A DNA stretch of 64,000 bases, taken from the NCBI RefSeq assembly GCF_024385605.1, contig NZ_JANFOJ010000004.1, forward strand, positions 124,001-188,000, in the 5' to 3' direction. Every line of letters starts with the position of its first letter. The stretch's first letter is position 1. The position numbers and the translations under genes are program-made. The stretch comes from Sporolactobacillus sp. STSJ-5 (lineage in GTDB: Bacteria > Bacillota > Bacilli > Bacillales > Sporolactobacillaceae). The notes under the pieces are model-generated. The model was not told the DNA's origin, ran no database searches, and saw nothing but the letters and a program-made list of their open reading frames with translations. This document shows positions 16,509 to 24,614 of this stretch, piece by piece.

Positions 16509-17846
16509 TCAATTAATCAAGCGGATAAGCGGTCCGAGCGGTTCATGTTCCAGTCGATTAATTAATGCGGTGATGTCGGTCGCGTTCTCGGATGCTTGGC
16601 TGAGCTTGGTTTGGTGTTCAAGCTGAGATAGCGGATTGGCAGGACTGCCCTTCGGCTGGTCAACAATCGTCGAATAGATTTTGCCGGATCGGGTGGTCAC
16701 TTTGACTGCCGTGTATCTGCCTTTCGGCTGCGCATTCTCGGATGCTTGCCATTCCGGATCATCGTAATTGCGTTGCACTTTGAGCAGCTCGGCACGTGTT
16801 TTCTCCGGGATCGGTGTTGGCGCGAACGCAGCCCGTTCCAAAGGCTGACCGGTTAACGCAAGCCAAACAATATATTCAATACAGAAGCGTCCCTCTTCAC
16901 CTGTCTGCGGTGCACGAACAAGCAATGCGCTGTCACCGTTTTTCGGGAAAAAGACATCGATGCGAGCAATATCGGACGCTTTAAATCGATGGGCGTGATA
17001 GAGGCTTTGTGCTGCATCCGCGCCCTGCATCGCGGCCGAGCAGAAGGTATAGCGCTTGAACCACAGCCCCGGCGAGACGATTCGCCAAGGTTTCCCCCAG
17101 GTTTGCTTCCATTTGGCGATATCCGGATTGGCGGTTCCATAGACGCGAAAATAGCCGTTTGCTTCATTAAAGAGCTCTGTCGATCCGGCAATGCCCGCCT
17201 CTTCTACCGCTTCATAAGCAAAAACAGCCGCACGTGCCGCAAGTCCTGCGTGCAGCGGCTTAACTGCTGTGCCTACCTGAAAACGAAGCCCGGCACTTTG
17301 TGTCGCTGCAATGCCGAGTACTTGCGCGAGCCGAGTATTAGGCAGATGCTTAAGCGCGCCAATTGCTGCTGCGGCCGCGATTGCACCGAATGTTCCGGTT
17401 GCGTGCCATCCGTGCAGATAGTGATAGGGATTGACGGATTCGCCAAGGCGGGCCATCATCTCGACGCCAATGATATAAGCGCGTAGGAACTCATCGCCCA
17501 TAGTATCCGCATCAGATACGGCAAGCAGCGCGGACAAAATGGGCGCACTCGGATGTCCGCGTACGCCGGCATGTGTATCGTCATAATCAAGGTAATGTGC
17601 TTGAAATCCGTTAAACAAAGCGGCGTTCTGTGCTGTAACCCATATATTGGCACCGATTAAGGTTGCCGGGCCCTGTTCGCGTGCAACATAATCGTGAAGC
17701 TTTGCAACGGCTGATTCCTGAACGGCGGCGAGCGACGACGCGATATAATCGGAGAGTCCGGTTCGCGCGGCTGCCAACGCCTGATCATCCTGCAACGGAT
17801 CCGAAGATTGAATAAGCTTTACAATTGTTTCCGTTTGATGGTCCAT
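16509..17846 (-). CDS. MmgE/PrpD family protein
   Basis: A 445-residue protein of the MmgE/PrpD fold (2-methylcitrate dehydratase, cis-aconitate decarboxylase, iminodisuccinate epimerase and relatives). Typical segments are LDYDDTHAGVRGHPSAPILSA near residue 75, YHYLHGWHATGTFGAIAAAA, and FCSAAMQGADAAQSLY. I start it at the ATG at 17846, six bases after AAGGAGG; the upstream TTG lies on top of that site. B. subtilis YxeQ, in the S-(2-succino)cysteine operon, belongs to this family, and a related sulfur-salvage operon lies just upstream on the same strand (18.5-27.7 kb). Separate promoter control is likely because a repeat element and a palindrome lie between them. Confidence 0.87.
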   Translation of the reverse strand: MDHQTETIVKLIQSSDPLQDDQALAAARTGLSDYIASSLAAVQESAVAKLHDYVAREQGPATLIGANIWVTAQNAALFNGFQAHYLDYDDTHAGVRGHPSAPILSALLAVSDADTMGDEFLRAYIIGVEMMARLGESVNPYHYLHGWHATGTFGAIAAAAAIGALKHLPNTRLAQVLGIAATQSAGLRFQVGTAVKPLHAGLAARAAVFAYEAVEEAGIAGSTELFNEANGYFRVYGTANPDIAKWKQTWGKPWRIVSPGLWFKRYTFCSAAMQGADAAQSLYHAHRFKASDIARIDVFFPKNGDSALLVRAPQTGEEGRFCIEYIVWLALTGQPLERAAFAPTPIPEKTRAELLKVQRNYDDPEWQASENAQPKGRYTAVKVTTRSGKIYSTIVDQPKGSPANPLSQLEHQTKLSQASENATDITALINRLEHEPLGPLIRLIN

Positions 17847-17884
17847 GTTCCGTCCTCCTTGCAAATTAACTGATCTATTCGGAA

Positions 17885-17906
17885 GATCCGCCTCTTTCGG
17901 CGGATC
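17885..17906. promoter_or_regulatory. Palindrome upstream of MmgE/PrpD gene, possible operator
   Basis: GATCCGCC-N6-GGCGGATC with flanks CTATTCGGAA and CGTC. The element at 5137-5157 upstream of the dihydroorotase gene has the same arms and nearly the same flanks, which is unlikely by chance. Each is about 40-100 bp upstream of a catabolic-type gene on the minus strand. Confidence 0.5.
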
Positions 17907-18021
17907 CGTCCGCTTCTGAAATAAACGAACGGCTTGATTCGAACTTTTTCGGATCGAGTAAAGCAGGCGCGCATTGTTCAGTGGTTTGTTACCTCTGTTT
18001 CATTAAGGTTCTGGTCCTTAA

Positions 18022-18352
18022 TTAAGTAACGAGTAGAATAAGCGGAGATTTTCCGGTTATATGCACCATGGAGCTAGTTTCGCCGGTAAATAAGGGTAAT
18101 TTTTCCGCTTATATGCACCATGGAGCTTGTTTCGCCGGTAAATAAGGGTAATTTTTCCGCTTATATGCACCATGGAGCTTGTTACACCGGTAAATAAGGG
18201 TAATTTTTCCGCTTATGCAAAGCAAAACTCTCCATTCTCACGTTTTTCGATTCGATAAGGGGAATTTCTCCGTCTATTTAAGCTATTTTTTCGTTCATTT
18301 TCTAATTAAGGGTAATTTTTCCGTCTATTTATAAGATTGGGTGCTTACTTGA
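18022..18352. repeat. Dispersed CCGCTTAT element, copy 2 (expanded)
   Basis: The same element as at 11456-11690 and 59268-59475. Here the internal unit of 53 bp (GCACCATGGAGCTT, GCCGGTAAATAAGGG, TTTTTCCGCTTAT) is present three times in tandem. Edges and orientation relative to the upstream minus-strand gene match the other copies. The rest of the 17.9-18.45 kb gap shows no gene. Confidence 0.82.
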
Positions 18353-18448
18353 TCGTACAACCGATCCGTGCGGATTAGGAGTCAACAGCTTATGACCCTA
18401 TCGTTGTACCGGCAAAGGCGAAACGATAAACTTTCTTTTCCTGTGAAA

Positions 18449-18476
18449 AAGGCCGGGCATATGTTGGCCCGGCCTT
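18449..18476 (-). terminator. Terminator at the end of the sulfur-salvage operon
   Basis: The arms AAGGCCGGGC and GCCCGGCCTT are followed on the minus strand by TTTTT. Confidence 0.88.
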
Positions 18477-18489
18477 AACTCGTTGCAGA

Positions 18490-19002
18490 TCAGATTGCAG
18501 GTGCGGATTCTAATTCTTTGTTCAGGTCGTCCTGCGTGATTTTGATCGGCGTTGATCCATTCTTGCTGAACAGCGCGGTCGGCACGGAAGTTGCGTCGAA
18601 GGCAATCGCTTCCTGAGTAATGGTCAGGCTGTACTCTGTGTTGTCTGGCTGCACAGTCAGTCCATAGTTGTCGGTCAGGTAAGTCTTGATTTCACTGTCG
18701 TTGAGCGCTTTCCATTCTGCCTGATCCTTGAACAGCTGCAGGATGATCGGGTTGGTTTTCGCCTGATCCTTGTAGTCGAGGAACAGGTGCACCAGGTTGC
18801 CCTTGAGCAGGCCGACCTTCGGCTTATCAAACGGCTTGAGAATGAGCTCAAGCTGCTTGTTTTCGATGGCCGGAAGCAGCTCTGTTTCATAGTTTTTCAG
18901 ATAGTTTGCGCAGTGCGGGCAGGCAAGGTTGGTCATCACAGTCAATTTCAGCGGTGCTTCTTTGGAACCGAAATGAAAGCCTGTATCGGATAGTGTAGGC
19001 AT
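18490..19002 (-). CDS. DsbA/thioredoxin_4-like protein
   Basis: A 170-residue thioredoxin-fold protein with the active site CPHC at about residues 28-31 (MTNLACPHCANY) and a cis-proline-type loop SVPTALF near the C-terminus. It has no signal peptide, so it acts in the cytoplasm, probably as a disulfide reductase or oxidoreductase. It is the last gene of the SAM-riboswitch operon. A role in reducing imported cystine or mixed disulfides is a reasonable inference. It starts 73 bp after the ABC ATPase gene and ends at a strong terminator. Confidence 0.82.
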   Translation of the reverse strand: MPTLSDTGFHFGSKEAPLKLTVMTNLACPHCANYLKNYETELLPAIENKQLELILKPFDKPKVGLLKGNLVHLFLDYKDQAKTNPIILQLFKDQAEWKALNDSEIKTYLTDNYGLTVQPDNTEYSLTITQEAIAFDATSVPTALFSKNGSTPIKITQDDLNKELESAPAI

Positions 19003-19075
19003 GGTGATCCCTCCAATTTGATGTTACTTTTACGCTAACTTAATCTGCGGCGAGGCGCAAGAAATATGCAACGGC

Positions 19076-19834
19076 TTATACCGGTACTTCTTTGTGCTTG
19101 TCAAGTTGCTGCAGGAAACGTCGCGTACGCTCATTTTTTGAATAGCGAAGGACATCGTTCGGTGCCCCTTGTTCGATAATTTTGCCATCCGCCATGAACA
19201 CGACCTTGTCGGCGACTTCACGTGCAAATTCGATTTCGTGGGTGACAACAATCATGGTCATCTTTTTTTCCGCAAGGTTGCGGAGAACACGTAATACACT
19301 GTCGACCAGTTCGGGATCGAGCGCGGAGGTCGGTTCGTCGAGCAGGATCGCTTTCGGATTCACCGCGAGCGCGCGGGCGATACTGACGCGCTGCTGCTGA
19401 CCGCCGGACAACGTGACGGGATATTGGTCACGCTGATCTTCGAGATTGACCTGTTTGAGAAATTCCAATCCGAGACGCTCTGCCTCACTTTTCTTCATGT
19501 TCTTGGCGAGGATCAGTGCGGCGGTCACATTTTGCAGTGCGGTCTTATTACGGAACAGGTTGTAGTGCTGAAACACCATGGCCGTCTGTTGGCGCAATGC
19601 GACGACCTCTTTTTTTCCATAATGTTCCGCACCCAGACTTGCTTCGCCGATTTTGATTTCACCTTGATCCGGCTGTTCGAGCAGGTTCAGACAGCGCAGC
19701 AAGGTTGATTTTCCGGAACCGGACGGGCCGATAATCGCGACAACTTCACCTTCGTCGACCGTGAAATCGATACCGTCCAACACGACGTTGTCTTTAAATT
19801 TTTTGTGCAGATTGTGTACGTTAATCATGCTCAT
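19076..19834 (-). CDS. Amino-acid ABC transporter ATPase (TcyN/GlnQ type)
   Basis: A 252-residue polar-amino-acid transporter ATPase. Walker [12 protein letters not shown]-loop MVFQHYNLF, signature LSGGQQQRVSIARAL, Walker [14 protein letters not shown] and switch VTHEIEFAREV are all intact. It energises the adjacent permease. One base separates it from the permease gene. Given the SAM riboswitch over the operon, a sulfur-containing amino acid such as cystine or S-(2-succino)cysteine is the likely cargo. Confidence 0.92.
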   Translation of the reverse strand: MSMINVHNLHKKFKDNVVLDGIDFTVDEGEVVAIIGPSGSGKSTLLRCLNLLEQPDQGEIKIGEASLGAEHYGKKEVVALRQQTAMVFQHYNLFRNKTALQNVTAALILAKNMKKSEAERLGLEFLKQVNLEDQRDQYPVTLSGGQQQRVSIARALAVNPKAILLDEPTSALDPELVDSVLRVLRNLAEKKMTMIVVTHEIEFAREVADKVVFMADGKIIEQGAPNDVLRYSKNERTRRFLQQLDKHKEVPV

Positions 19835-19835
19835 T

Positions 19836-20510
19836 TTATGCCCTCCTCAATGGTTTCCCAAGCCATTTTTCCAAATAGCTCTGCAGCCAGGAATAGATGA
19901 TCACAAGCATCCAATAGGTGAGGCCGATTGCCAGGTAGGTCTCGAAAAATTTCAACGAGGCTGAAGCGATCATTTTCCCTTCGGCGAACAGCTCGGTAAC
20001 GCCGAGTGTGAACGCGAGCGAGGTCTGCTTAATCAGCGATACAAAGGTGTTACCGGTGCCGGGCAAAGCATTGAGCGCTGCCTGGGGCAGGACGATATGG
20101 GTGAAAATCTTGAATCTGCTGATGCCGACGGCGAGTCCCGCCTCGAGCTGCCCTTCATCCACGGAATCGAGTCCGGCGCGAAAGATTTCCGCAAGAAAAG
20201 ATGCTTCCTTTAAGCTCAAGCCGATAATGGCCGCGACCATTGCGTTCAACCCGGACAATGATGGAAAGAGCTGCGGCAGGCCGTAATAGATGATGAAAAG
20301 CAGGACCAGTGTCGGCATCGCCCGAAACAGTGAGATATAGACAATAGCAAGCTGCTTGACGCCGGGCAGATTGGATTGACGTGCAAGCGCAATGACCAGT
20401 CCGAGCAGGCAGGCGAAGATCATCGATATCACAGCAAGCAGCAAGGTGATGGGTATATAGTTGAAAATCAATGGAAAAACACGAAGCATATAGCCAAAGT
20501 CGAAATTCAT
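19836..20510 (-). CDS. Amino-acid ABC transporter permease
   Basis: A 224-residue HisM-type permease with about five transmembrane helices. The N-terminal half has SLFRAMPTLVLLFIIYYGLP, and the EAA coupling loop reads EAGLAVGISRFKIFTHIVLPQA. Only one permease gene is present, so it probably works as a homodimer. Its ATG overlaps the stop of the preceding 47-residue ORF (ATGA), which implies translational coupling. The cargo is inferred from the operon. Confidence 0.9.
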   Translation of the reverse strand: MNFDFGYMLRVFPLIFNYIPITLLLAVISMIFACLLGLVIALARQSNLPGVKQLAIVYISLFRAMPTLVLLFIIYYGLPQLFPSLSGLNAMVAAIIGLSLKEASFLAEIFRAGLDSVDEGQLEAGLAVGISRFKIFTHIVLPQAALNALPGTGNTFVSLIKQTSLAFTLGVTELFAEGKMIASASLKFFETYLAIGLTYWMLVIIYSWLQSYLEKWLGKPLRRA

Positions 20511-20650
20511 GATGTCTTTGTCTTCCTTTCTGTCTGAATGGACCGAATGTGCGCGAGGTGCTCGCCAAAATGCATTGCAGTACCTTCTTCAATGCATGCC
20601 GCATTAAAGGCGTCGATGAGCCGTCCCCATGATATACCGCCGAGGTCCAT
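20507..20650 (-). CDS. Small ORF, 47 aa, translationally coupled
   Basis: An ATG one base after the binding-protein stop opens a 47-residue frame beginning MDLGGISWGRLIDAFNAAC and containing EEGTAMHFGEHLAHI; it ends in a TGA overlapping the permease ATG by 4 bp. It exactly fills the gap between the two transporter genes. The Shine-Dalgarno (GAGAAG) is weak, but coupling to the upstream stop is possible. I do not recognise the sequence. It could be a small transporter accessory protein, or a translation bridge that couples binding-protein and permease synthesis. Confidence 0.5.
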   Translation of the reverse strand: MDLGGISWGRLIDAFNAACIEEGTAMHFGEHLAHIRSIQTERKTKTS

Positions 20651-20651
20651 T

Positions 20652-21428
20652 TTACTTCTCAACAGTAATATCTTCATCGAAGTACTTTTCCGAAATTTTC
20701 TTGAGTGTGCCGTCTTCCTGCATTTTTTTCAGTTCCTTATCGAAAGCCTTCTGCAACTTTTTGCCTTTGGCATTCTTAAGGAATGGAAAGGCAACTTTAT
20801 CTTCCGCTGCCGCTCCGTCAATAATTTTTAACGGCAGTTTGTTTTTTTCAATGGTTGCCTTCAGGATCGGGCGTGTGTTGACGAAACCGGCAACCTGATT
20901 TTTCACGGCGTCACTGATTGCTCCGTCGCGTGTTTCATAGGTCTTGATTTTAATTTTGGAATCGTAGGCTTGCAGGCTCTTCACGTTGTTTGATCCGAGG
21001 ACACCCGCAACCGTTTTGCCTTCCAAGTCTTTCAAACTCTTAATCTGTGTATTTGCTTTATTCGTTGCAACCTGTGTCGCGTAATAACTATATGGCGTTG
21101 AAAATGCATATTTTTCCGCGCGTTCCGGTGTAACTGCTACTGCATTGGCAATCGAATCAATTTTACTGCCGTCCAATTGGCCGATCAAGCCTGCAAAGTC
21201 AACGGTCACCCATTTGACTTTGTAATTCAAACGCTTCGCAATCGTCTCGGCCACTTCAACATCAAAACCAACGAGGTTATCGCCGTCTTTATAGCTGTTT
21301 GGGTAGCTTTGTCCGGTTGTTCCGAGTGTGATGGTTTTATTGCCGGATCCTGTGCTTTGCCCGTTGCCGCAAGCAGCAATAGGAAGCAGTAAGAGAATAG
21401 ATAGTGTGAGTGCAACTAATTTCTTCAT
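20652..21428 (-). CDS. Amino-acid ABC transporter substrate-binding lipoprotein 1
   Basis: A 258-residue type II periplasmic-binding-fold lipoprotein. The signal peptide MKKLVALTLSILLLLPIAAC has the lipobox IAAC, and the binding domain starts at TLGTTGQSYPNSYKDGDNLVGFDVEV. The ATG at 21428 is chosen because the signal peptide begins there and AGGGGAA precedes it; the longer frame is an artefact. It is clearly paralogous to the binding protein at 24615-25412 (shared GTTGQSYPN/GATGQSYPN and GKTVAGVLGSNN/GKTVGGVSGSNK), like the TcyJ/TcyK pair of the B. subtilis ytm operon. Confidence 0.9.
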   Translation of the reverse strand: MKKLVALTLSILLLLPIAACGNGQSTGSGNKTITLGTTGQSYPNSYKDGDNLVGFDVEVAETIAKRLNYKVKWVTVDFAGLIGQLDGSKIDSIANAVAVTPERAEKYAFSTPYSYYATQVATNKANTQIKSLKDLEGKTVAGVLGSNNVKSLQAYDSKIKIKTYETRDGAISDAVKNQVAGFVNTRPILKATIEKNKLPLKIIDGAAAEDKVAFPFLKNAKGKKLQKAFDKELKKMQEDGTLKKISEKYFDEDITVEK

Positions 21429-21463
21429 AAGTAAAAAATTCCCCTTTTTCCGTTCATGTCGAT

Positions 21464-22009
21464 TTAATGTTGTGTGGACACAGTCAGCGGGTTCGTTTTT
21501 CTCCACTGTTCATAGAGCTGCTGATCAAGCACCTTCAGAAAATAAATGGTGATGTGCCCTTTTTTCAAATCAGCCGTACCGACCTTAACGAAGCCGAGCG
21601 ATTCATACATCGAGGCAAGCCAAGGATGGCTGTCGGCCGTGCCGAGCGTCACGGCGGGCAGATGCAGCTGCTGAATGAGTACTGTTTCCTCAACCCAGTG
21701 AAGCAGGTTCTTGCCCAAGCCGGAGTTCTTCTTTGACGGTGCGGTGGCGAACCAGCCGATATGCGGCAATCCGTATGGGCCGGGATTCGGTCCCCACGGA
21801 AAACGAAGAGACAGACTGGAGACAAGTTCGCCCTCCTCCTCGATGACGTAGACCGCATTGCCGCGCAAGTGGCGAACAATTTGCTCGCGATCTGCGGTGG
21901 CTGCTGCAAAATGGATGCCGAGCTCGCGAATCGATGCATAGGCGGAATGAATGAGCCGATAGTATGCGTCCGTGTCGGCGAGCGTCGCTTTTCGGTAAAT
22001 ATAGGTCAT
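21464..22009 (-). CDS. GNAT N-acetyltransferase
   Basis: A 181-residue acetyl-CoA-dependent acetyltransferase. Motif A is seen as HIGWFATAPSKKNSGLGKNLLHW and motif B as LASMYESLGFVKVG. The ATG at 22009 follows AAAGGAG by nine bases; the longer upstream frame lacks support and overlaps the lyase gene. In the yxe and ytm operons of B. subtilis an acetyltransferase (YxeL, YtmI) acetylates S-(2-succino)cysteine or a related sulfur amino acid so that it can be processed and then deacetylated. The M20 deacetylase in this operon fits that logic. Confidence 0.86.
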   Translation of the reverse strand: MTYIYRKATLADTDAYYRLIHSAYASIRELGIHFAAATADREQIVRHLRGNAVYVIEEEGELVSSLSLRFPWGPNPGPYGLPHIGWFATAPSKKNSGLGKNLLHWVEETVLIQQLHLPAVTLGTADSHPWLASMYESLGFVKVGTADLKKGHITIYFLKVLDQQLYEQWRKTNPLTVSTQH

Positions 22010-22022
22010 GCTTGTCGCTCCT

Positions 22023-23393
22023 TTATTGCTGAACCGGCCGACCGAGTACGGTGTCGGCACGCTGCAGGACGCGGTTGATTGCCGTCTGCGTACTGCCGAG
22101 ATAGTGTGCCGGGTCGAGCCAGTGATCAATTTCTTCTTTACTGAAACGTGAACGAATCTCCGCTTCCTCCCACAGAACATCCTCAAACGGACGTTCCTGT
22201 TCAAAGGCGGTCATCGCGCAGGTGTAGACAAGGTGATGCGCGGTTTGTTTGCCAACCTCCTTGCCCAGCTCGAACATTACTTTTTCCGATAAAATCAAGC
22301 CATGCTGCAGCTTGAGATTTTTCAGCATGTTATCCTTACGCACCGTCAAGCCTTTCAGAATCCCCTGAGCCAGCTGCAGCTGAGCGGAGAGGTAGATATT
22401 CAATTCAGGCAGTGCAATCCATTCGGCGCGCCAGCTCATCGCGTCGCGCTCATGCTCCATGGTCAGTGATTGATGAATCAGCGCGGCTGCATGCAACACT
22501 GGCTGTGTCAGACTGGCCAGTCCCTCGCATGAGCTCGGGTTGCGCTTATGCGGCATAGTCGACGAGCCGACCTTGCCGGCTGTGAACGGTTCTTCAATTT
22601 CGTCGATTTCTGTATGCATCAGCAAGTAAAATTCATTGCCGATTTTACCCAGAGTACCGCTGATCAGTGCGATCACAGAGGCATACTCAGAAAAACGGTC
22701 ACGCGAGGACTGCCAGCAAATGTTCGGCACGTTCAAGTCAAGCTTTTCTAATGCTAATTTCTCAATTTCCGGCCCTTTGCCGTCGAACGATGCATAGGTG
22801 CCAACTGCGCCGCTGATGTTTCCGGTCAGGACGCGTGCTTTGATTTCCTTGAGCCGATCGAGATGACGCAGTAATTCGTCGAGCCAGATGGCGCATTTAA
22901 AGCCGAAGGTAATCGGCAGCGCCTGAACGCCGTGCGTGCGCCCAGTCATGAGCGTATTCCGATACTTCTCGGCGAGGCCGCGAAGCAGGAGAGCAACAGC
23001 CTTGGTGTCGCGTTCGACAATAGTGAACGCTTCCTTCAGCTGCAGAACAGTGCCGGTGTCAACGATGTCCTGGGTTGTTGCGCCATAGTGAACGAATTCA
23101 CCGTAGTCGCCGCTTTGATGCTGCAGCGCTTCAATCGTCGGCATGAGCGTATGCTGCAGTTCGGCGACTCGTGCTGCGATCGCATCAAGATCGTAATGAT
23201 CCGCGTCGGCATGTGCCTCGATTGCTTTCGCCGCTTTCTCCGGAATTAAACCAACCTCGCCCTCAGCGTATGCAAGCGCGGCTTCAACGTCAAGATGCTT
23301 TTGAAAGCGATTTTTTTCATCCCATACTTGGCGCATCTCCGTAGTGCCGAAGCTGCCGCCGACCATTCGATTATCAATGATGTGTGCTCCCAT
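22023..23393 (-). CDS. Fumarase/aspartase-superfamily lyase (S-(2-succino) lyase candidate)
   Basis: A 456-residue lyase annotated by similarity with adenylosuccinate lyases. The superfamily signature GSSTMPHKRNP is intact at about residues 278-288, the region before it (TEIDEIEEPF) is typical, and HYGATTQDIVDT and TGRTHGVQALP supply the other conserved blocks. These enzymes release fumarate from succinyl-amino substrates by beta-elimination. The gene lies inside a SAM-riboswitch operon between an M20 deacetylase and a GNAT enzyme, not in a purine operon. Cleavage of a thiosuccinate such as S-(2-succino)cysteine to fumarate and cysteine is therefore a better guess than purine synthesis. Lyases of this superfamily with that activity are known. 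Confidence 0.8.
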   Translation of the reverse strand: MGAHIIDNRMVGGSFGTTEMRQVWDEKNRFQKHLDVEAALAYAEGEVGLIPEKAAKAIEAHADADHYDLDAIAARVAELQHTLMPTIEALQHQSGDYGEFVHYGATTQDIVDTGTVLQLKEAFTIVERDTKAVALLLRGLAEKYRNTLMTGRTHGVQALPITFGFKCAIWLDELLRHLDRLKEIKARVLTGNISGAVGTYASFDGKGPEIEKLALEKLDLNVPNICWQSSRDRFSEYASVIALISGTLGKIGNEFYLLMHTEIDEIEEPFTAGKVGSSTMPHKRNPSSCEGLASLTQPVLHAAALIHQSLTMEHERDAMSWRAEWIALPELNIYLSAQLQLAQGILKGLTVRKDNMLKNLKLQHGLILSEKVMFELGKEVGKQTAHHLVYTCAMTAFEQERPFEDVLWEEAEIRSRFSKEEIDHWLDPAHYLGSTQTAINRVLQRADTVLGRPVQQ

Positions 23394-23408
23394 TGCTACC
23401 CTCTCCTC

Positions 23409-24569
23409 TCACACCGACGCCGTTAGTTTTTTCAATGCCTCAATGGCAAGTGATTCAAAATAGCGCGATGTCGGATAGATGGCGTGATCATCGGCTCGGA
23501 ATTTCGGATGGTGCAAGGCATAGGGACCGCCGCTGCCGACCATGACAAAAGCGCCGATCAAGCTTTCTTGATAAAAGGCAAAATCTTCACCGATGGAGGT
23601 CGGTTCGAGAAGCTTTGGTGTTAAGCCTTCTTTGCCTGCAACATCCAGTGCAAAATCAGTCCATTCCGGATCATTTTCAACGGACGGCGGGCCAGGGAAC
23701 CATTTGAGTTCGATCTCTGATTCGAAGGTTTCCGCGATTCCGTTAAGGATCGTCCGAAATCGTTCGGGAATATAAGCGCGTACGTCTTTGCTGAATGTAC
23801 GCACGGTGCCTTCAACAAATGCGGAGGCCGGGATGACATTCCATGTATTGCCGGCGTGTACCTGAGTGATACTGACGACCGCGTTTTCCGTGGATGCGAT
23901 GTTGCGGCTGACAATGGATTGAAACACATTGATGACTTGTGCGAGAATGACGATCGGATCCTTGCCTTCATATGGGCGGGCAGCGTGTGCTCCCTTCGCG
24001 TTAATATGGATTTCGAAACGATCGACACCGGCGGTCAGTGCATGATGGCGCGAACCGATTTCGCCAACCTTTAATGTCGGATCGTTATGCAAGCCGAAAA
24101 TCACCTTGACGTCATCGAGCACGCCGGTTTTCACAACTGACTCCGCACCATGTCCGGATTCTTCACCCGGCTGAAAAATCAGACGAACAGTTCCTTGGAG
24201 CTCATCTTCATGATCTTTCAGCAAATAGGCTGTACCAAGCAGCGTTGAAGTATGGAAGTCATGGCCGCAGGCATGCATCACGCCGTCGTTTTCCGAAGTG
24301 AAGGCGACGCCGGATTGCTCATGAATCGGCAATGCGTCGATGTCCGAACGGAGAGCAATCACCGGTCCGTCTTCTTTTCCGGATACTTCTGCAACCACAC
24401 CGGTTTTCAGTGGAAGATTGAGTATCTTGATCTTCTTTTCTTCCAATGCAGCTTTAATTTTCTTCGTTGTTTCAACTTCTTCAAAGGACAGCTCAGGATG
24501 GCGATGCAGGTCATGTCTGAATGCGATCAATTGCTGTTCCAATAATTGTGTTTCCGAGGTCTGACTCAT
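23409..24569 (-). CDS. M20-family amidohydrolase (YxeP/HipO-like deacetylase)
   Basis: A 386-residue zinc peptidase of the M20D group. Metal and catalytic motifs are present: ALRSDIDALPI, MHACGHDFHTS, FQPGEESGHG and GLHNDP, with GEDFAFY near the C-terminus. Close relatives remove N-acetyl or similar groups from amino acids. In B. subtilis, YxeP deacetylates N-acetyl-cysteine in the S-(2-succino)cysteine pathway. Here it sits between a binding-protein gene and the lyase, 15 bp before the latter, so the same role is plausible. The acyl group and amino acid are not proven. Confidence 0.86.
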   Translation of the reverse strand: MSQTSETQLLEQQLIAFRHDLHRHPELSFEEVETTKKIKAALEEKKIKILNLPLKTGVVAEVSGKEDGPVIALRSDIDALPIHEQSGVAFTSENDGVMHACGHDFHTSTLLGTAYLLKDHEDELQGTVRLIFQPGEESGHGAESVVKTGVLDDVKVIFGLHNDPTLKVGEIGSRHHALTAGVDRFEIHINAKGAHAARPYEGKDPIVILAQVINVFQSIVSRNIASTENAVVSITQVHAGNTWNVIPASAFVEGTVRTFSKDVRAYIPERFRTILNGIAETFESEIELKWFPGPPSVENDPEWTDFALDVAGKEGLTPKLLEPTSIGEDFAFYQESLIGAFVMVGSGGPYALHHPKFRADDHAIYPTSRYFESLAIEALKKLTASV

Positions 24570-24614
24570 TATTTAACGATCCTTTCCTTTTGAGAGATTG
24601 CAAGTCTTTCAGAT

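Noticed and set aside
21464-22204. Longer version of the acetyltransferase beginning inside the lyase gene
   Set aside because: The extension overlaps the lyase C-terminus and has no homology to GNAT proteins; a proper start with AAAGGAG lies at 22009.
22023-23393. Plain adenylosuccinate lyase of purine synthesis
   Set aside because: The domain family fits, but the gene lies inside a SAM-riboswitch operon with acetyltransferase, deacetylase and amino-acid transport genes and no purine genes, so I do not use the name purB.
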